Notes: generated from the sequence alone by a model not told the origin. Positions 9,109 to 19,943 are shown, counted from the first letter of the stretch. The stretch is DNA of 64,000 nt from Massospora cicadina (GCA_022478985.1 JAKSZP010012261.1:1-64000), one strand, 5' to 3'. Numbers and translations: made by a program.

Positions 9109-10353
9109 TTAGTTCCAGGTTATGCCCTTTGGGCTTAAGAATGCCCCTGCCATCTTTCAACGCTGCATTGATGCTGTGTTGGGAGACTTGTTGGGGGTAT
9201 GTGCAGTTGCCTACATGGATGAAATTCTGGTGTTTTCCCCCAATCATGAGTTACATGCAGTACACCTTTGACAAGTAGTGGAGAGATTGAGGGCTGCTTG
9301 CCTTACCCTCAAGATTAGTAAATGCAAATTCTTCAAGTCCCAGTTTACTTTTTTGGGTGACGTCATTTTTGACCAGGGCCATTGATAACTCCAGACAATG
9401 AGAAGGCTATTCGTGAGTGGCCTACCCCCACCTCTGCCAAGGAATTGAGGAGTATTTTGGGGACATGTACGTTCCTCAAGAAGTTCACACCCAGTCTCTC
9501 CAAGGTGGCAGCCCCCTTATATAAGGACAGCGGTGCCAAGGTGCTTCAGTGGTCCCCCATTTTGGAGGATGTTTTTCAAGAGGTGAAGTGCACCTTGTTA
9601 TCCACATCCATTCTTCGCCATTTTAACCCTGCAAAGGAGTTCATTGTGTCCTCAGATGCTTCCAACTTCGCCATTGCAGCTGCCTTATTACAGGTGGGTG
9701 AAGATGGGTCTGAGCATACAGTGGGATATTCTTCTAGGAAAATGTCTTTGCATGAGTTAAATTACGCCGTATATGACAAGGAGTTATTAGCAGTGGTGGA
9801 GGCGCTTATTTACTTGCGTCACCACTTACATGGCTCTTCCCAACCATTCCAGGTACGCACAGACCACAGAGCCCTGTTGTACTACTGGGCTCCACATGTT
9901 CTAACACCATGTCAGACTCATTGGCATGAGACCCTTGCCCTATTTACATTTTCTTATGAGTTCACCAAGGGCAAGGAGAATGGTTTGGCGGATGCTTTGA
10001 GCCGCAACCCTGCTTTGGCACCCAATCCAAAGGAGGTAGAGATCCACAACACTCAGTTGATGATTCCACTGAGTATGATTCTGCCTCAACTTCCTAAGTC
10101 CACGGTACATACGCCAGCGCTCATGCCTTTGGAAAATGCAGCAGAATATAGCATGTTTAGGAAGGTAGTTCTTTCTCAGCCACTATCAGCCAAATATGCT
10201 GTTGTTCTCGCTAAGAGCGCCTTGAATCAGGAGGGCTTATCCAGGGGTTATCACATGAAGGATGAGATGGTGTGGTTTCAGGGGCGCCTATGGGTTCCTG
10301 CTGACCACTGCGCCTGGAGATCATCCAGGACTATCATGACGGAATCACCGTAG
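9109..10353 (+). pseudogene. Element B second half of RT and RNase H
   Basis: In the shifted frame RT continues with FQVMPFGLKNAPAIFQRCID and AVAYMDEILVFSPN. The catalytic pair reads D-E rather than D-D, which should disable polymerisation. Stops occur near 9276 and 9382. From 9382 the frame is open again: FLKKFTPSLSKVAAPLYKD, FIVSSDASNFAIAAALLQVG, LNYAVYDKELLAVVEAL and VRTDHRALLYYW, all standard RNase H motifs with the D, E and D residues present. It ends with KGKENGLADALSRNPAL, the usual D-x-L-S-R boundary, followed by a linker toward integrase. Confidence 0.85.
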
Positions 10354-10592
10354 GTCATCCTGGAAAAGCAAATACCTTGGAGTTGATATGACGCACTTAC
10401 AAATTGGAAGGGCTTGCCTGTTCAGGTAGGGTGGTACTGTAAAGAGTGCATGATCTGCAATCAAATGAAACCCTTTTGCCTTTAGCAGGGTTGCTGGTAC
10501 CAGTCCAAAAGGCTGAATGGCCCTGGACTTCTCTATCAGTGGATTTCATTGTGGAGTTACCCGTTTCAGATGGGTATGATGCAATCATGGTG
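10354..10592 (+). pseudogene. Element B integrase, N-terminal part before the inserted LTR
   Basis: Remnants of the zinc-binding region (GHPGKANTLEL) lead into LLVPVQKAEWPWTSLSVDFI and VELPVSDGYDAIMV, the start of the integrase core with its first aspartate. The coding sequence then stops abruptly at the solo LTR and resumes at 11969 as VVDHFTKFAHFIPC. This shows that one continuous integrase was split. Confidence 0.8.
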
Positions 10593-11963
10593 TGTAAGTC
10601 TTGGGGAGTGTCCTTTGGCTCTCGATCGAGCTATCTTTCTGTTCCCAAGTAAGAAAACACTGAAGAGGATGGCAGTAACCCTCATCACCCAAGGCTATCT
10701 CACCCACATAGTTGACTAGCGATGGGTGACAGCTCATCCGCTTCAGATCCCACCTCTAATTTCCTCACTCACCTCAGCAGAACTGTTGTGGGGAATCAGT
10801 GAAATCTGTGCCAAGATTATTGAACTGAAATCAGTCAGATCTAATTTGGATGGCAATTGGACTGATGGCCTAATTCAAATGGTTGTAAAAGCATGAAGAA
10901 TGAAACATCAGCTTGATCGCCTGATGGTTCTGATTCGACCCCAAAATCAGCAGAATAAATATCAGGCGCCATCGCCAAGAGTTTGAAAACCTCCAATAGT
11001 AATTCAGGCGTTGCACCCAATGGGCCTCTATCGACCAAACAAATGGCTAATCGACCAAGCGCGGGTGGGTTGGCTGTCCCAAACCCATTCCTAACCAAAT
11101 GGTCACATCCCTATATTGGATGGCCTTGGGGGATTCCCATCGCTCGTTGGGCCAAACACCATCATGATAACCGTCAGAAACGTAATTGACCCCTGGTCCA
11201 GATGTTTGAGGTCAAACTGACAGAGACTCAGCCCGCCACCAAATTTTGTGATGACGGTTCCCAAAGAATAAACCCACCCTCTACCATCCAATTCGCTGGT
11301 TAGGCCAAATTTGTGGATCCCAACCACGTTTCCACCAATCAACCACTATTTAATCAGTTGCAAGGCACTGAGAAGATTGTTGGTCAATTTTTCTTACTTT
11401 ATTTCCCAAATAAAAAAGTTTGTTAAAAAACCCCAAATTTTTTATCTCCCTCCTTTCAACCACATTCCGTATGGTGTTTTCCTGGTGGTCCGCCGCTCCG
11501 CACTCTGGGTGGGCCATACCAATTCTCTTGGTTACCATGATTCCCTCTATTGCCAATTGGACTCGACAAGTTCAAAATTTTTGGCTCTACAACCCGGTTC
11601 TTATGACCTTTTGGCAGCGATATACAGGGATTTTATGGCCCTATGTTTGCCAACTACAAGAGAAAATTTACTTTCTTTTACCCCCAACGAAATTGTCTCA
11701 ACTACCAAGAATCTCGCAGAAACTAAACCCAGTAGTTTCCACCCCTGTTAGCAGAACCCCTGGGTCCAAAATCTATTCAGTGTGGTTTGCTGTTGGGATA
11801 CTCCTAACCCTGACATTCCGCCACCATTTTGTGGTATCCTATTTCCTGGCTCCATATCAAGTTGTATGGTTGGCAATGCCTCTGGCATTCTGGCTTGCTT
11901 TCTGGATGCTTATGCACCCTGACTGGCAGGCCAGTCTAAACTTCTTCTGCCATTTCCATGACA
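10593..11963 (+). mobile_element. Solo LTR of family D inside element B integrase
   Basis: It begins TGTAAGTCTTGGGGAGTG and ends TTTCCATGACA, matching the LTR ends of element D (52335-53613). The pentamer TGGTG flanks it on both sides (10588-10592 and 11964-11968), a perfect target duplication. Length 1371 bp, against about 1280-1290 bp for D's LTRs. It contains an in-phase copy of the ACCCACATAGTTGACTAGCGATGGGT landmark (split by stops) and a hydrophobic R-U5 frame. An LTR-LTR recombination after integration explains the solo state. Confidence 0.92.
11470..11960 (+). CDS. Hydrophobic frame in the solo D-type LTR
   Basis: An ATG at 11470 opens a frame running through the right end of the solo LTR and into element B integrase. 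It holds GWAIPILLVTMIPSIANW, KIYSVWFAVGILLTLTF, FVVSYFLAPYQVVWLAMPL and AFWLAFWMLM, and near the LTR end FFCHFHDM. Element D's frame has CRFHDI at the same place. This is a longer and more hydrophobic version of the D frame, so the D family once had a bigger LTR-encoded membrane segment. Only a truncated product could arise here. Confidence 0.4.
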
Positions 11964-13065
11964 TGGTGGTGGACCACTTTACAAAGTTCGCCCACTTTAT
12001 TCCTTGCAGAACAACTATAACTGACGCTGAAATGGCCAGGATCTTCGTTGCCCATGTATTTGCGCTTCATGGGGTTCCTCAAGAAATCATTAGTGACTGG
12101 GGACCCCAGTTCACCTCCATCTTTTGGGAAGAGTTGTGTAAAACTCTTCAGATCCACCCCTGCCATTCAACTGCTTATTACCCCCAATCAGATGGGCAGA
12201 CTGAGCGAGTGAACCAGTGCTTGGAACAATTTCTGCGTTGTTACACCACCGCAGAGCATTCAGATTGGGTTCCTCACCTTCCCATGGCCCAGTTTAGTTA
12301 CAACAACACTTTGCATTCATCAATCAGTTGTTCACCTTTTTTGCTAACCACAGCTTTAACCCTGCTTATAACATGGAGCCCGGCTGTGGTTCCAAAGTGG
12401 AAGCAGCGCTGGACTTTGCTAAGACTCTCAAGAAGGTCCATCAAGGGGTGTCCACAAGTTTGGAGGCGGCTATGCTGGTTTATAAGGAGAATGCTGATGG
12501 AAAGCGCCAAGTGGGTCCAGCATACAAGGAAGGGGACCTCATGATTCTTGATGCTCGCAACATTTCTATCAAGTAGCCATGCAAAAAACTGGGTCCAAAG
12601 AGGATTGGTACTTACCATGTAGTTAGAAAGCTGGGACATGCCTCATACCAGTTGGATCTTCCCTCCGCGTTTCAGATCTTCTCCATCTTTCATGAAAGCA
12701 AGTTGACCCTGTTTGAGGGCCCTCCTCTTGTGATCCCTGAGGCTTATCTTGTGGATGGGGCACCAGAATGGGAAGTGGAGGAAATAGTAGCCTCCCGCCG
12801 GGTTAAGCGACGCCTTGAGTACTTGGTATCTTGGAAAGGGTTTGACGCAGCAGAGAACAGTTGGGTGCCAGCATGGGATTGTGTACATGCCCAAGACCTG
12901 ATCGAATCATTTCATAATTGTTTCCCTGAGGCTGCAGGATCTCAGCCTAAGCCAGCCGTTGCTGCTATGAAGTTGCCACCAGCACATAAGAACTTCTCCT
13001 TAGCAAACGCCCCTGGAGGGGGTGGAGCCCAAGAAGGAGGAGAGGGTAATGTCATGGTTGGATGA
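11964..13065 (+). pseudogene. Element B integrase core, C-terminal part and chromodomain
   Basis: Core: VVDHFTKFAHFIPC, HGVPQEIISDWGPQFTSIFW with the second aspartate, and [20 protein letters not shown] with the glutamate, so the D-D-E triad is intact. A frame change occurs near 12330 and a stop near 12575 (ISIK-stop-PCKKLGPKRIG). The last frame ends with a chromodomain: WEVEEIVASRRVKRRLEYLV then SWKGFDAAENSWVPAWD. The tail AAMKLPPAHKNFSLANAPGG is shared with element C. The stop falls 15 nt inside the 3' LTR. Chromodomains direct integration to marked chromatin in chromoviruses. Confidence 0.85.
13028..13049 (+). promoter_or_regulatory. Element B polypurine tract
   Basis: AAGAAGGAGGAGAGGG lies directly before the 3' LTR start at 13050. 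It overlaps the end of the pol coding sequence. Confidence 0.7.
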
Positions 13066-13944
13066 CATTATAGTAGGAACTGATGCCAGAGATAAGGCTG
13101 GGCAACAGGAGGCCCAGAAGGTGAAACTTCAGGCTCTTCCTGACCTGAAACACACCTTAGATCAACGCTGGGTGCAAGCCAAGCATGCCCAGGTTGATAC
13201 TAATGGTGTGCAAAACGCCCAGCCTCTTGTCTCAGCCCAGGCACTGAAAAAAACAATTTACATTTTAAATGAAGACGGTTTGATTCGCTTGGTTGGAGAG
13301 CAAGGGTTTGAGTCCTGCTCCAGCTATGAAATTTTAAGCTAAGGTAAAATATGGCTTCAATTGATTACTCGAGTAAAGGCACTTTTGGTGTATTTTACTA
13401 AAACGGATGGAAGTGTCTGTTTATTGGAGCATCAAGGCTTGAGCGCACTTCCGCAGAACCTGAATTTCCCTGGCCCACTTTAAATATGTTTTTGCGACCA
13501 ACATTGCTTGTTGGTCAACTTTCTCTAATAAGTTCCCCGTTATTTTACGTTTTTTTACAATGGTTCCTTGGGCGAACATGGTGGTGAATTTCTTCAGGGA
13601 GGTCTCCAACTATGTGGGCCACTACCTATTATCACCATTTACACGCATCCCAGGTGCTTTTTTGGGCTGTTCAGGTCCCCTCCAGACCAATACACCCAAG
13701 ACTACCTTGTGCCAAGATACCCTCGAATATGGACTCCCTGTTGGTGTCTACTCAAGTTGGGAGTTTTCTTACTTACCTGTTCTTATATGTGGTGTTTTAC
13801 ACCCTCGCCTGGGTTACCTTCTGCTCAAGCACCATTCTAGGTGCCCCATTTCCCATTTACTTAACGGCTAGTTCCCTAGCAATGTGGGTTCGCGTCCCAC
13901 ATCATCTTACTGGGAACAAGAGATTTACAGACACTCTCTTGACA
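13050..13944 (+). repeat. Element B 3' LTR
   Basis: 895 bp, the same length as the 5' LTR. It carries the U3 peptide frame (13054-13342, with LDQRWV), the TATA-like TAAATATG at 13481, the predicted RNA start at 13510, a hydrophobic frame from ATG 13560 and the hairpin at 13871-13922. One single-base insertion near 13706 shifts the hydrophobic frame relative to the 5' copy. It ends at GACA 13944, and CTTAA follows. Confidence 0.92.
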
Positions 13945-14091
13945 CTTAAGGGGAATGGTAATCAAAGAGGGATAATATAGCGTCATTCCCTCGGTGGTAC
14001 AAACTGATGAAGGTGGAAGTATAATCCTTGGACCCAGGATTCAGTATTTGAGATGTGAGATAGAAGTGGAGTATTCCAGTAAGCAGACACT
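13945..14091 (-). other. Element A sequence between protease and nested element B
   Basis: This short piece continues element A's minus-strand sequence. One frame gives LFDYHSP at the junction, directly before the dUTPase-like part at 5976-6199. Stops in the other frames prevent a firm call. It would hold the N-terminal part of that domain. Confidence 0.4.
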
Positions 14092-14889
14092 TCACTTAAT
14101 TTTGCCTTTGGTATTGGGAACATCATGCAGAATTAAAGGTACCAAGTACCCAATTAAAGATAGGTAATTGTCCTTAAGACTGATTGCATCAAAATCGGTG
14201 AGAAATTTAGTTCCCAAGAGCAGATCATAGCAGTTTTTATCCAATACCACTGCAGGGGTGGACACAACCAGCTTCCCAAAGTGCATTGGAAGAGAGGAAT
14301 AGGCTCCTATAGATTTAGTGTAAGAAGGTCCAGCAGTTCCATAATCTTGGGAATGGTTCAATTCTAACGCCAATTTGATCTTCTTCATAAGTTTGGATGA
14401 GATTACATTGATGGGCGATCCTTTAACAATGATAGCCAAAACTTTTACCTTATGCATGATGACTTCCACCCAGGTCACATCAGAGCCAAAGTTTGGGATA
14501 GAAAACACTAAGGGATTAATCGATGGAATAGAATTAGAAGTAGAAAAAGAAGCATAAGCAGAAATAGTGTCTTTGTTGGATAATTCATCAGGGATATAAA
14601 GCTCACTAGGAGTGGACACCACATAACAATCGGTAGAAGGTTCAAAAGATTTTGAATGAGGCACCTTAGGTAGTTCAGCACAGGGAGCCTCGTGCCCTAT
14701 GCTGACTCCTCTTTTTTTCGACTCCTCTGCCTGTTTTTTCCAACATTGAGACACCACATGACCCACGAGACCACAATAAGTACATGGCTCCTTCTTCACC
14801 TTGGATTTAGGTTTAGGTGGCATTGCATGGATGTGAGAACGTGGGTTACTAGAGGAGGTCAGATGTACCACCCCATTAAAGATTTCCAT
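14092..14889 (-). pseudogene. Element A nucleocapsid zinc knuckle and protease
   Basis: The N-terminal part holds CTYCGLVGHVVSQC, a perfect C-x2-C-x4-H-x4-C zinc knuckle preceded by the basic KPKSKVKKEP. After a linker of about 90 residues a retropepsin fold can be traced: VEVIMHKVKVLAIIVKGSPI, then NVISSKLMKKI, and near the end LLLGTKFLTDFDAISLK. The active site, normally D-S-G or D-T-G, reads V-K-G, so the catalytic aspartate is missing. The frame ends at 14092, before the dUTPase-like region. Two hundred sixty-five codons remain open, long for a decayed element. Confidence 0.8.
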
Positions 14890-16785
14890 AAGTGCTTACT
14901 TAATGTTGAAATGGAGCTGAAGTTTCGTTTTAGGGACTTCAGATGTAATAATAACTGAGTGCGAAAAGTGAACGCACTCATTACAGCCAATATAGCATCA
15001 TCGATGGTAATTTGGTTGCAAGTGGCAAGAGTTTGGGCCTTATGGTAAAATCATTCTGTGAAATCCTGGACAGACTCTCCTCGTTTGATTTAAATATTCA
15101 TAAAGGCCTGCTTTTGGTTGGAGAGGATTTGGTCACTCCCAAATTCCTTGATGAGGGCGGTTTTCAATTGAGCCCAAGTAGTACAAACCTTTAGATGAGG
15201 AACCATGATCTCTTACGCTAACTGACTTAAACAAGAGGTGATGTGGCGGACCTTCTGCTGATCAGTAGCTCCATCCATGGCGCGTTTATATGCAAAAAGG
15301 AAGGAATGGATGCTACCTTTACCCAGTTCAAACTTATCTTTGAAGGTAGGTTTGAAGAGGGTGGGTTCCATGTTCAAAACGTGTACACCCAATACCGTGA
15401 TAGTTCCAGCCTTGAAGGTTTCAGACTCTGTAAAATGTGCTTGAGGAGGAACTCGATCAACCTGTTGTCTTAAGTGGTTCACGTCATCTTGTATATTTTG
15501 GACCCATTGGTTGAGATGGTCATTTGTAGGAGCTCATGTTAAGTTGGTAATTGTAGACAACATCTCATTTTTCTTGGTCTCAAGTACTTCACATTTAGCA
15601 GCCAACCGCTCAATGGATGCTGTTAAAGAGGCAAACCGGGTTTCTTTGAGTAGTTTGGTTTACATTGCATAGCCAATGTGCATTCTCAACACCATCCAGT
15701 AAATTGATTAAGGAGTAGTTTAGATCAGTTGGAAGACCTTCCAAGGATAGGAAACACCCTGATCTATTGCTCAAATTTGGGTTTCTAATGCTTGTACTTG
15801 AGATACTAAGATCATGGAAGGTTAGGAATTGGACGTTGGAAGCGAGGAGCCTGGGGGACCTGGTGGTCCTGGGGGTCCTTATGACCCATCTCTTCCTGAA
15901 GGACCCAGAGGGCCTTGTTGACCCATTGGACCAGGAGGACCACGTTCCCCTGGTGGTCCCAGAGTTATCAATGGAGAACTAGGTGGGCCTGGAGGTCCTT
16001 GGGGACCAGCAGGGCTAGATTCACCTGCTCAAATTGTATTCACAACTTGTATCAGTTGTTGGAGGAGCACGTCAAGTTCCTTGAAGCGGTCATCACGTTG
16101 GGCTTACAATATTCCCAACTGTCTCATAATCTTGGCTTTGAGGTAAGAGATTCAGTTTTGCGTGGGGGTAGCAGCATCATTAACTTGTTGTGAGATTTCT
16201 TGGCCAATGTAGGCCACAACACCATTGTCAATTCTCACCAATTGGTTATGAAGCTCGTTGATCTCTCTTCTGTTATTGAGAATTGCTTCCCAATTATCTC
16301 ATCCAATGTTAGATGCTGTCTCATAGAACGAGGCTAGTTGAGAGTGAAATTGTTGCTCCAGAGTCAACTGGCGTTGAATCTTGAGGTGATGCAACCCCAA
16401 GATCTGGAGTACATGGTATACAGCGGAATGTACGTAATGCTGGAGGTACTGTTCAGTTCTAGCAATACCAACTTCAGTAGGCTGTAACACTGCTCGATTG
16501 TATAAACTCATCATATTGTCAGCAACTTTAGATGCTCAGTCACAATTAGGATGAGCACCAGGCTGGATAGTCCCTCTTATCAAGCCTTTGACTGTTTCCT
16601 CTATATTAGCGGCTTGAATCTGATAATTAGTTTGGTCAGGGCCCTCAATGGCCAACTCCATAGAAGCTTGAAATTGAATATGGCTGATATTAGCTGAAGG
16701 CAAATCTTGCCAGTTTGAGTGTACCCATTGGGAGATACTCAGATTCCTCAGAAGAGGGACTCACTTTGCTAGATGAATTTGTCAT
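14890..16785 (-). pseudogene. Element A Gag
   Basis: The likely start is the ATG at 16785 on the minus strand: MTNSSSKVSPSSEESEYLPM. Several frames follow, with SMELAIEGPDQTNYQIQAAN and LIRGTIQPGAHPNCD, then a helix-rich region (QRQLTLEQQFHSQLASFYET). In the middle lies a collagen-like tract (15845-16020). The piece at 15213-15482 includes FKPTFKDKFELGKGSIHSFL and FAYKRAMDGATDQQKVRHI, the usual capsid region in which a domain of the type F-x-G-x-x-x-x-x-x-F-L is found in gypsy Gag proteins. The zinc knuckle follows at 14092-14889. Multiple stops and frame changes are present. Confidence 0.65.
15845..16020 (-). other. Collagen-like G-X-Y tract in element A Gag
   Basis: On the minus strand one frame reads AGPQGPPGPP, a short gap (SSPLITL), then GPPGERGPPGPMGQQGPLGP continuing SGRDGS, a stop, and GPPGPPGPPGSS. 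That is at least eleven consecutive triplets with glycine first, rich in proline, broken by one stop codon. It is the classical collagen pattern. It lies in the gag frame of element A. The opposite strand has no long frame here. Confidence 0.8.
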
Positions 16786-16824
16786 TGTGAAAGTATGTTT
16801 TCAACAGGTAGCCTCAGAAGCAGA

Positions 16825-16841
16825 CCTGGCAGGCAGCACCA
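16825..16841 (-). promoter_or_regulatory. Element A primer-binding site, tRNA type
   Basis: On the minus strand, one base after the 5' LTR, the sequence is TGGTGCTGCCTGCCAGG. A start with TGG at this place is the mark of priming by the CCA end of a tRNA; the primer would end in GGCAGCACCA. I cannot name the tRNA. This differs from elements B, C and D, which look self-primed. Confidence 0.5.
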
Positions 16842-16842
16842 G

Positions 16843-17454
16843 TATTGGAATTTCGTGAGAAATTCTATAAGCAGGTGCAACAAAGGCTATGAAATTATTA
16901 GTTCTGTGGCTCTAGCAAAGATCGACACAAATGCAACAAAGTTATTAGTTCCATTGCTATAGTTGGTTCTAATCAGAATTACAGAATCCTGTAAGAAAAA
17001 TAGACCAAAATTAAACTATGCGAGATGAGAATTTAGTACTTTATTAATTAAAGACTAGAGATATTTATAGGAAAAATGTAGTGGTTCATTGAAAGGATTT
17101 TCTTGATCTTCCTGAGGTAAGATCTTTCCTACCAGAGGACCGATATTGTTGATTATCATTATTATTATAATAATTGTGATGATCATATATAATAGAATTC
17201 TAGTTGGATGCAATTGACCTTCTTAACAAGGCCTAGCCCCTTTGAAATGATTAGTCATTTTGATTTGCTTGGACATCTCAAATTACTGAGTTTCTTTGGG
17301 TTGATTAAATTTAGGAAGTCAATAACCCCAAAGAGTCTTTCTTTGGTCAAATTGAGAATCAGAAATATTAGGATTAGATTTCTCTATCTTATTAGACTGA
17401 GATATCAAATCTCAATCTAGAGTATTTTTGGTCATCCTAGTTGTATCTCCAACA
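16843..17454 (-). repeat. Element A 5' LTR
   Basis: 612 bp, homologous to 2632-3232. In element sense it begins TGTTGGAGATACAAC and ends TTCCAATA. The TAGAG duplication follows on the plus-strand right side. A TATA-like ATATTTATAG lies near 17058-17070 on the plus strand. Differences from the other copy, including small indels, show an old insertion. Confidence 0.85.
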
Positions 17455-18635
17455 TAGAGCTTCAGCTAGACCAACCCCTGTTAGGGCCAGGATACCAGTG
17501 ATAGTGGGTAATTGTGAAATTCTGTTAGAGGAAATATTGGGATTTTCAGAGTTATGTGATTGATATATGCTTGATAATAAAGATCCTTGTACCTCACTAA
17601 GGATTGGAAACAAGTAAATCAAATAAGTATATAGAAGCATCAAAACTTTATTGACTGCAAGAAATGATTTTAGAAATATTTAGCTTATATTCACTTTCCA
17701 GACTAATTGAACTAGCTTTTGAGCTTACTTGATTCTTATCTTGCTTTAGACTCTTTAGGCTCTTCCTGTCTTAGATAACCAAAGCTTAGACTAGTAGTTA
17801 ACTGCCTAGTTTGGACTACTAAGACCTGGCCCCAGGTGCTCTGATGTTTGATTTGATTCAATTCAATTTTATAGGCTTGATTTGACTCATCTGACTCATC
17901 TGACTCATTATTTGTTTGCTATGTGATTTTACTATCATCTTGATTGTTTAAGCTGATTACATATATCATATATTCCATTAATAAGAACTGATGTATCAGG
18001 GATATCTTTCATGTCAGGCTTTGCCCTGACACTGATCCCAATTAATACACCTGATAGTTAATCACTATCAGATACCCCTATTTCATTAGCAACTCTGCCT
18101 GATGAGATCTTAAGTATTCATCCTGATTGATCCCTGATGGATACAACCAGGCTAATATCCTAAAATCCCCTAAATGTAGTTACTCCAAAACTCAGGCCAA
18201 CTGATTTCTAATTCACTTCACCTTAGAGAATTATCCCCTAGCAATTCCTGGTAATCTAGCAGGTTGGGAATATGGGCAAAAATCCCAACAGAAGGGTAGC
18301 AGCTACCCATCAATTATCCAGAGTAAGCCCTAGGTCAGTAATCTTGACAAGAGTCAGGGCCCTAGGGTTAGTGTTCCTCTTAGTTTTTTTGGGGTGCAAG
18401 GTTTGGTCCAGCCTAATAGTTGGACCCAGTAACCTTACACTACCCTATGGGAACTATAATCTAGAAGCTCTCAATGAGGTACCATTTCAGTTCACCACAA
18501 ATGACAAAAGACTCAACCTACAATAATATAAAAATGAATAGGAGGTGTTCTAAAGGATAAAAGGTGTAGAAATTTTTAGGAATTATGCTAATTGAATGCT
18601 CCTTTTAATATTAATTATTATACAAATTCTCTTTA
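17455..18635. repeat. Dispersed repeat, family G, right part
   Basis: This continues the sequence interrupted by element A. The stretch 18045-18300 matches 63330-63590: both contain GATAGTTAATCA palindromes, CTCTGCCTGATGGGATCTTA-like sequence, ATCCCCTA/ACCCCAAAATC runs, and GGGAATATGGGCAAAA-like sequence. No gene is visible. Short frames such as the one at 18272-18526 show no motif. Confidence 0.55.
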
Positions 18636-18719
18636 CATATCTAGAACACCTTTTTTTAGTACTAGATGGTCCCAACCTGAGGGGGATTCATCAATGTTTA
18701 TTGAATTACACCTGGGCTC

Positions 18720-19943
18720 CTAAGAGCCTGAGGCGAGGGAAGGGGAGGGAGGAGGCATTGAGAAAGGGAGGGGGTTTGCGTGCCAGAGCCATGCTGCAGT
18801 GACAACTGAGCGGGGGAGGGTTGGCGACATAGTGCAGACCTTCAGGGCCATCTCAAAGTGTACCTGAAAGTGGGTGATCATGTGTGGAAGGGTCCAAACC
18901 TGCTGGTCAAAGGCAGCACGAAGGAAGGAGTTATGGATGGTCCAGATGGCTGTGGCATAGGCGAGGACACGGAGGGGTCGGTGGCAACCAGGCAATGTCT
19001 GCTCAAACATGAGGTCTTGCACAGGGTGTCCAGACCAGGGCTGAGCATGGAGGAGCGCGCGGGCCTTTGGCCAAAATGCAGTGACACCTGGACAGGTGAA
19101 AAAACGATGGAGGTGGGAGTCAATAGGCTCCACACAGCGTGGGCAGCTTTGGTGCTGGAAGGTAGGGCCAGTCCGGTCCCCTGTCCTGTATGGACAGTGG
19201 AGCACCCTCCATAAGGTGTTGGACACCTTTGCTGACAGGATGGGGTGATAGACGTCCTTCCACAATTCCTTAAGGTCAAATCTCACGGAGGTAGGGAGGA
19301 GCTCAAGGAGTCTTGGGCGGATGGGAGGACGATCTTGGGGTTTGAGGCGAGTTGTGACAACTTGTCTATTGTGCACAATTGCATGGTGACGGGGGCTGAG
19401 GCCAGGGCCTTCCCTTCTGTATGGGAAGGCATGGTGGATCCGCGCGCCTACTCGTTTCAGGGCAAGGAGAGCCTGGTTCCAGTAGGGGGATGAGGATGGT
19501 TTTAGGCGATGGCCTGGGTGGTTTGTGAGCCACTTCCCTAATGAGGTCAGAGATGCTCTAGGAAGACCCAGGGCTGCTGACACTGACTGGCGGAGGGCGG
19601 GCGCCCATTGGGGCATGGGGGTCGCGTCCCAGCAGACAATCGGCCATAGGAACTTCAGGAAGATTGTAGTGACGTGGGATCGCGTGTCCAGAAGCCCTAG
19701 GCCCCCTTCATTGCAGGGTCAGGAAATGGTTGAGAGGGCCATTGGTGGATGATTTGAGCCCCAGATCCAACAGCGGAGGAGTACATTGAGCCGCGTATAA
19801 AAGGCATCTGTGAATGGGCAGACGTGCGCTAGGAACCAGACTTTGGAGAGGAGGAACACATTGGCCATCAGAGCTCGACCCTGGGGGGTGATGTGCCGCC
19901 GGTTCCAGCTGGCAAACCTGGAGTTAACTGCTGCGAGGAGCAA
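18720..19943 (-). pseudogene. LINE1 ORF2 C-terminal region with zinc-binding motif
   Basis: The frame 18720-19616 contains SNTLWRVLHCPYRTGDR, then CPRCVEPIDSHLHRFFTC, a C-x2-C-x7-H-x4-C motif typical of the C-terminal zinc region of many LINE ORF2 proteins. Hydrophobic ends (AAWLWHANPLPFSMPPP) close the protein. The segment 19719-19943 (LLAAVNSRFASWNRRHITPQ, then GRALMANVFLLSKVWFLAHV) is the conserved helix region after RT. One frame change lies between them. Confidence 0.8.

Larger units (their letters stand above)
6200..13944 (+). mobile_element. Element B: chromodomain Ty3/gypsy element with unusual coding LTRs
   Basis: Two 895-bp LTRs (6200-7094, 13050-13944) of equal length and a few percent difference by eye enclose protease, RT, RNase H, integrase and chromodomain segments on the plus strand. 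Flanks read CTTTA and CTTAA, a target duplication with one change. It interrupts the minus-strand element A between its protease and dUTPase-like parts. Its own integrase core is interrupted by a D-family solo LTR (10593-11963). Without that insert it is about 6.4 kb. RT has YMDE instead of YMDD and there are several frameshifts. Confidence 0.9.
2632..17454 (-). mobile_element. Element A: Ty3/gypsy retrotransposon on the minus strand, interrupted by element B
   Basis: Two LTR copies (2632-3232 and 16843-17454) enclose gag, zinc knuckle, protease, dUTPase-like, RT, RNase H and integrase segments, all on the minus strand. The pentamer TAGAG lies directly outside both LTRs (2627-2631 and 17455-17459), a perfect 5-bp target duplication. 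Removing nested element B (6200-13944) leaves about 7.1 kb, a normal full length. There is no chromodomain: the integrase ends just after a GPY-type module. All genes are broken by stops or frame changes and several catalytic residues are lost, so it is inactive. Confidence 0.85.

Noticed and set aside
15840..16020. Collagen gene of the host on the plus strand
   Set aside because: The G-X-Y register is on the minus strand, in line with element A gag. The plus strand gives a different composition with stops.
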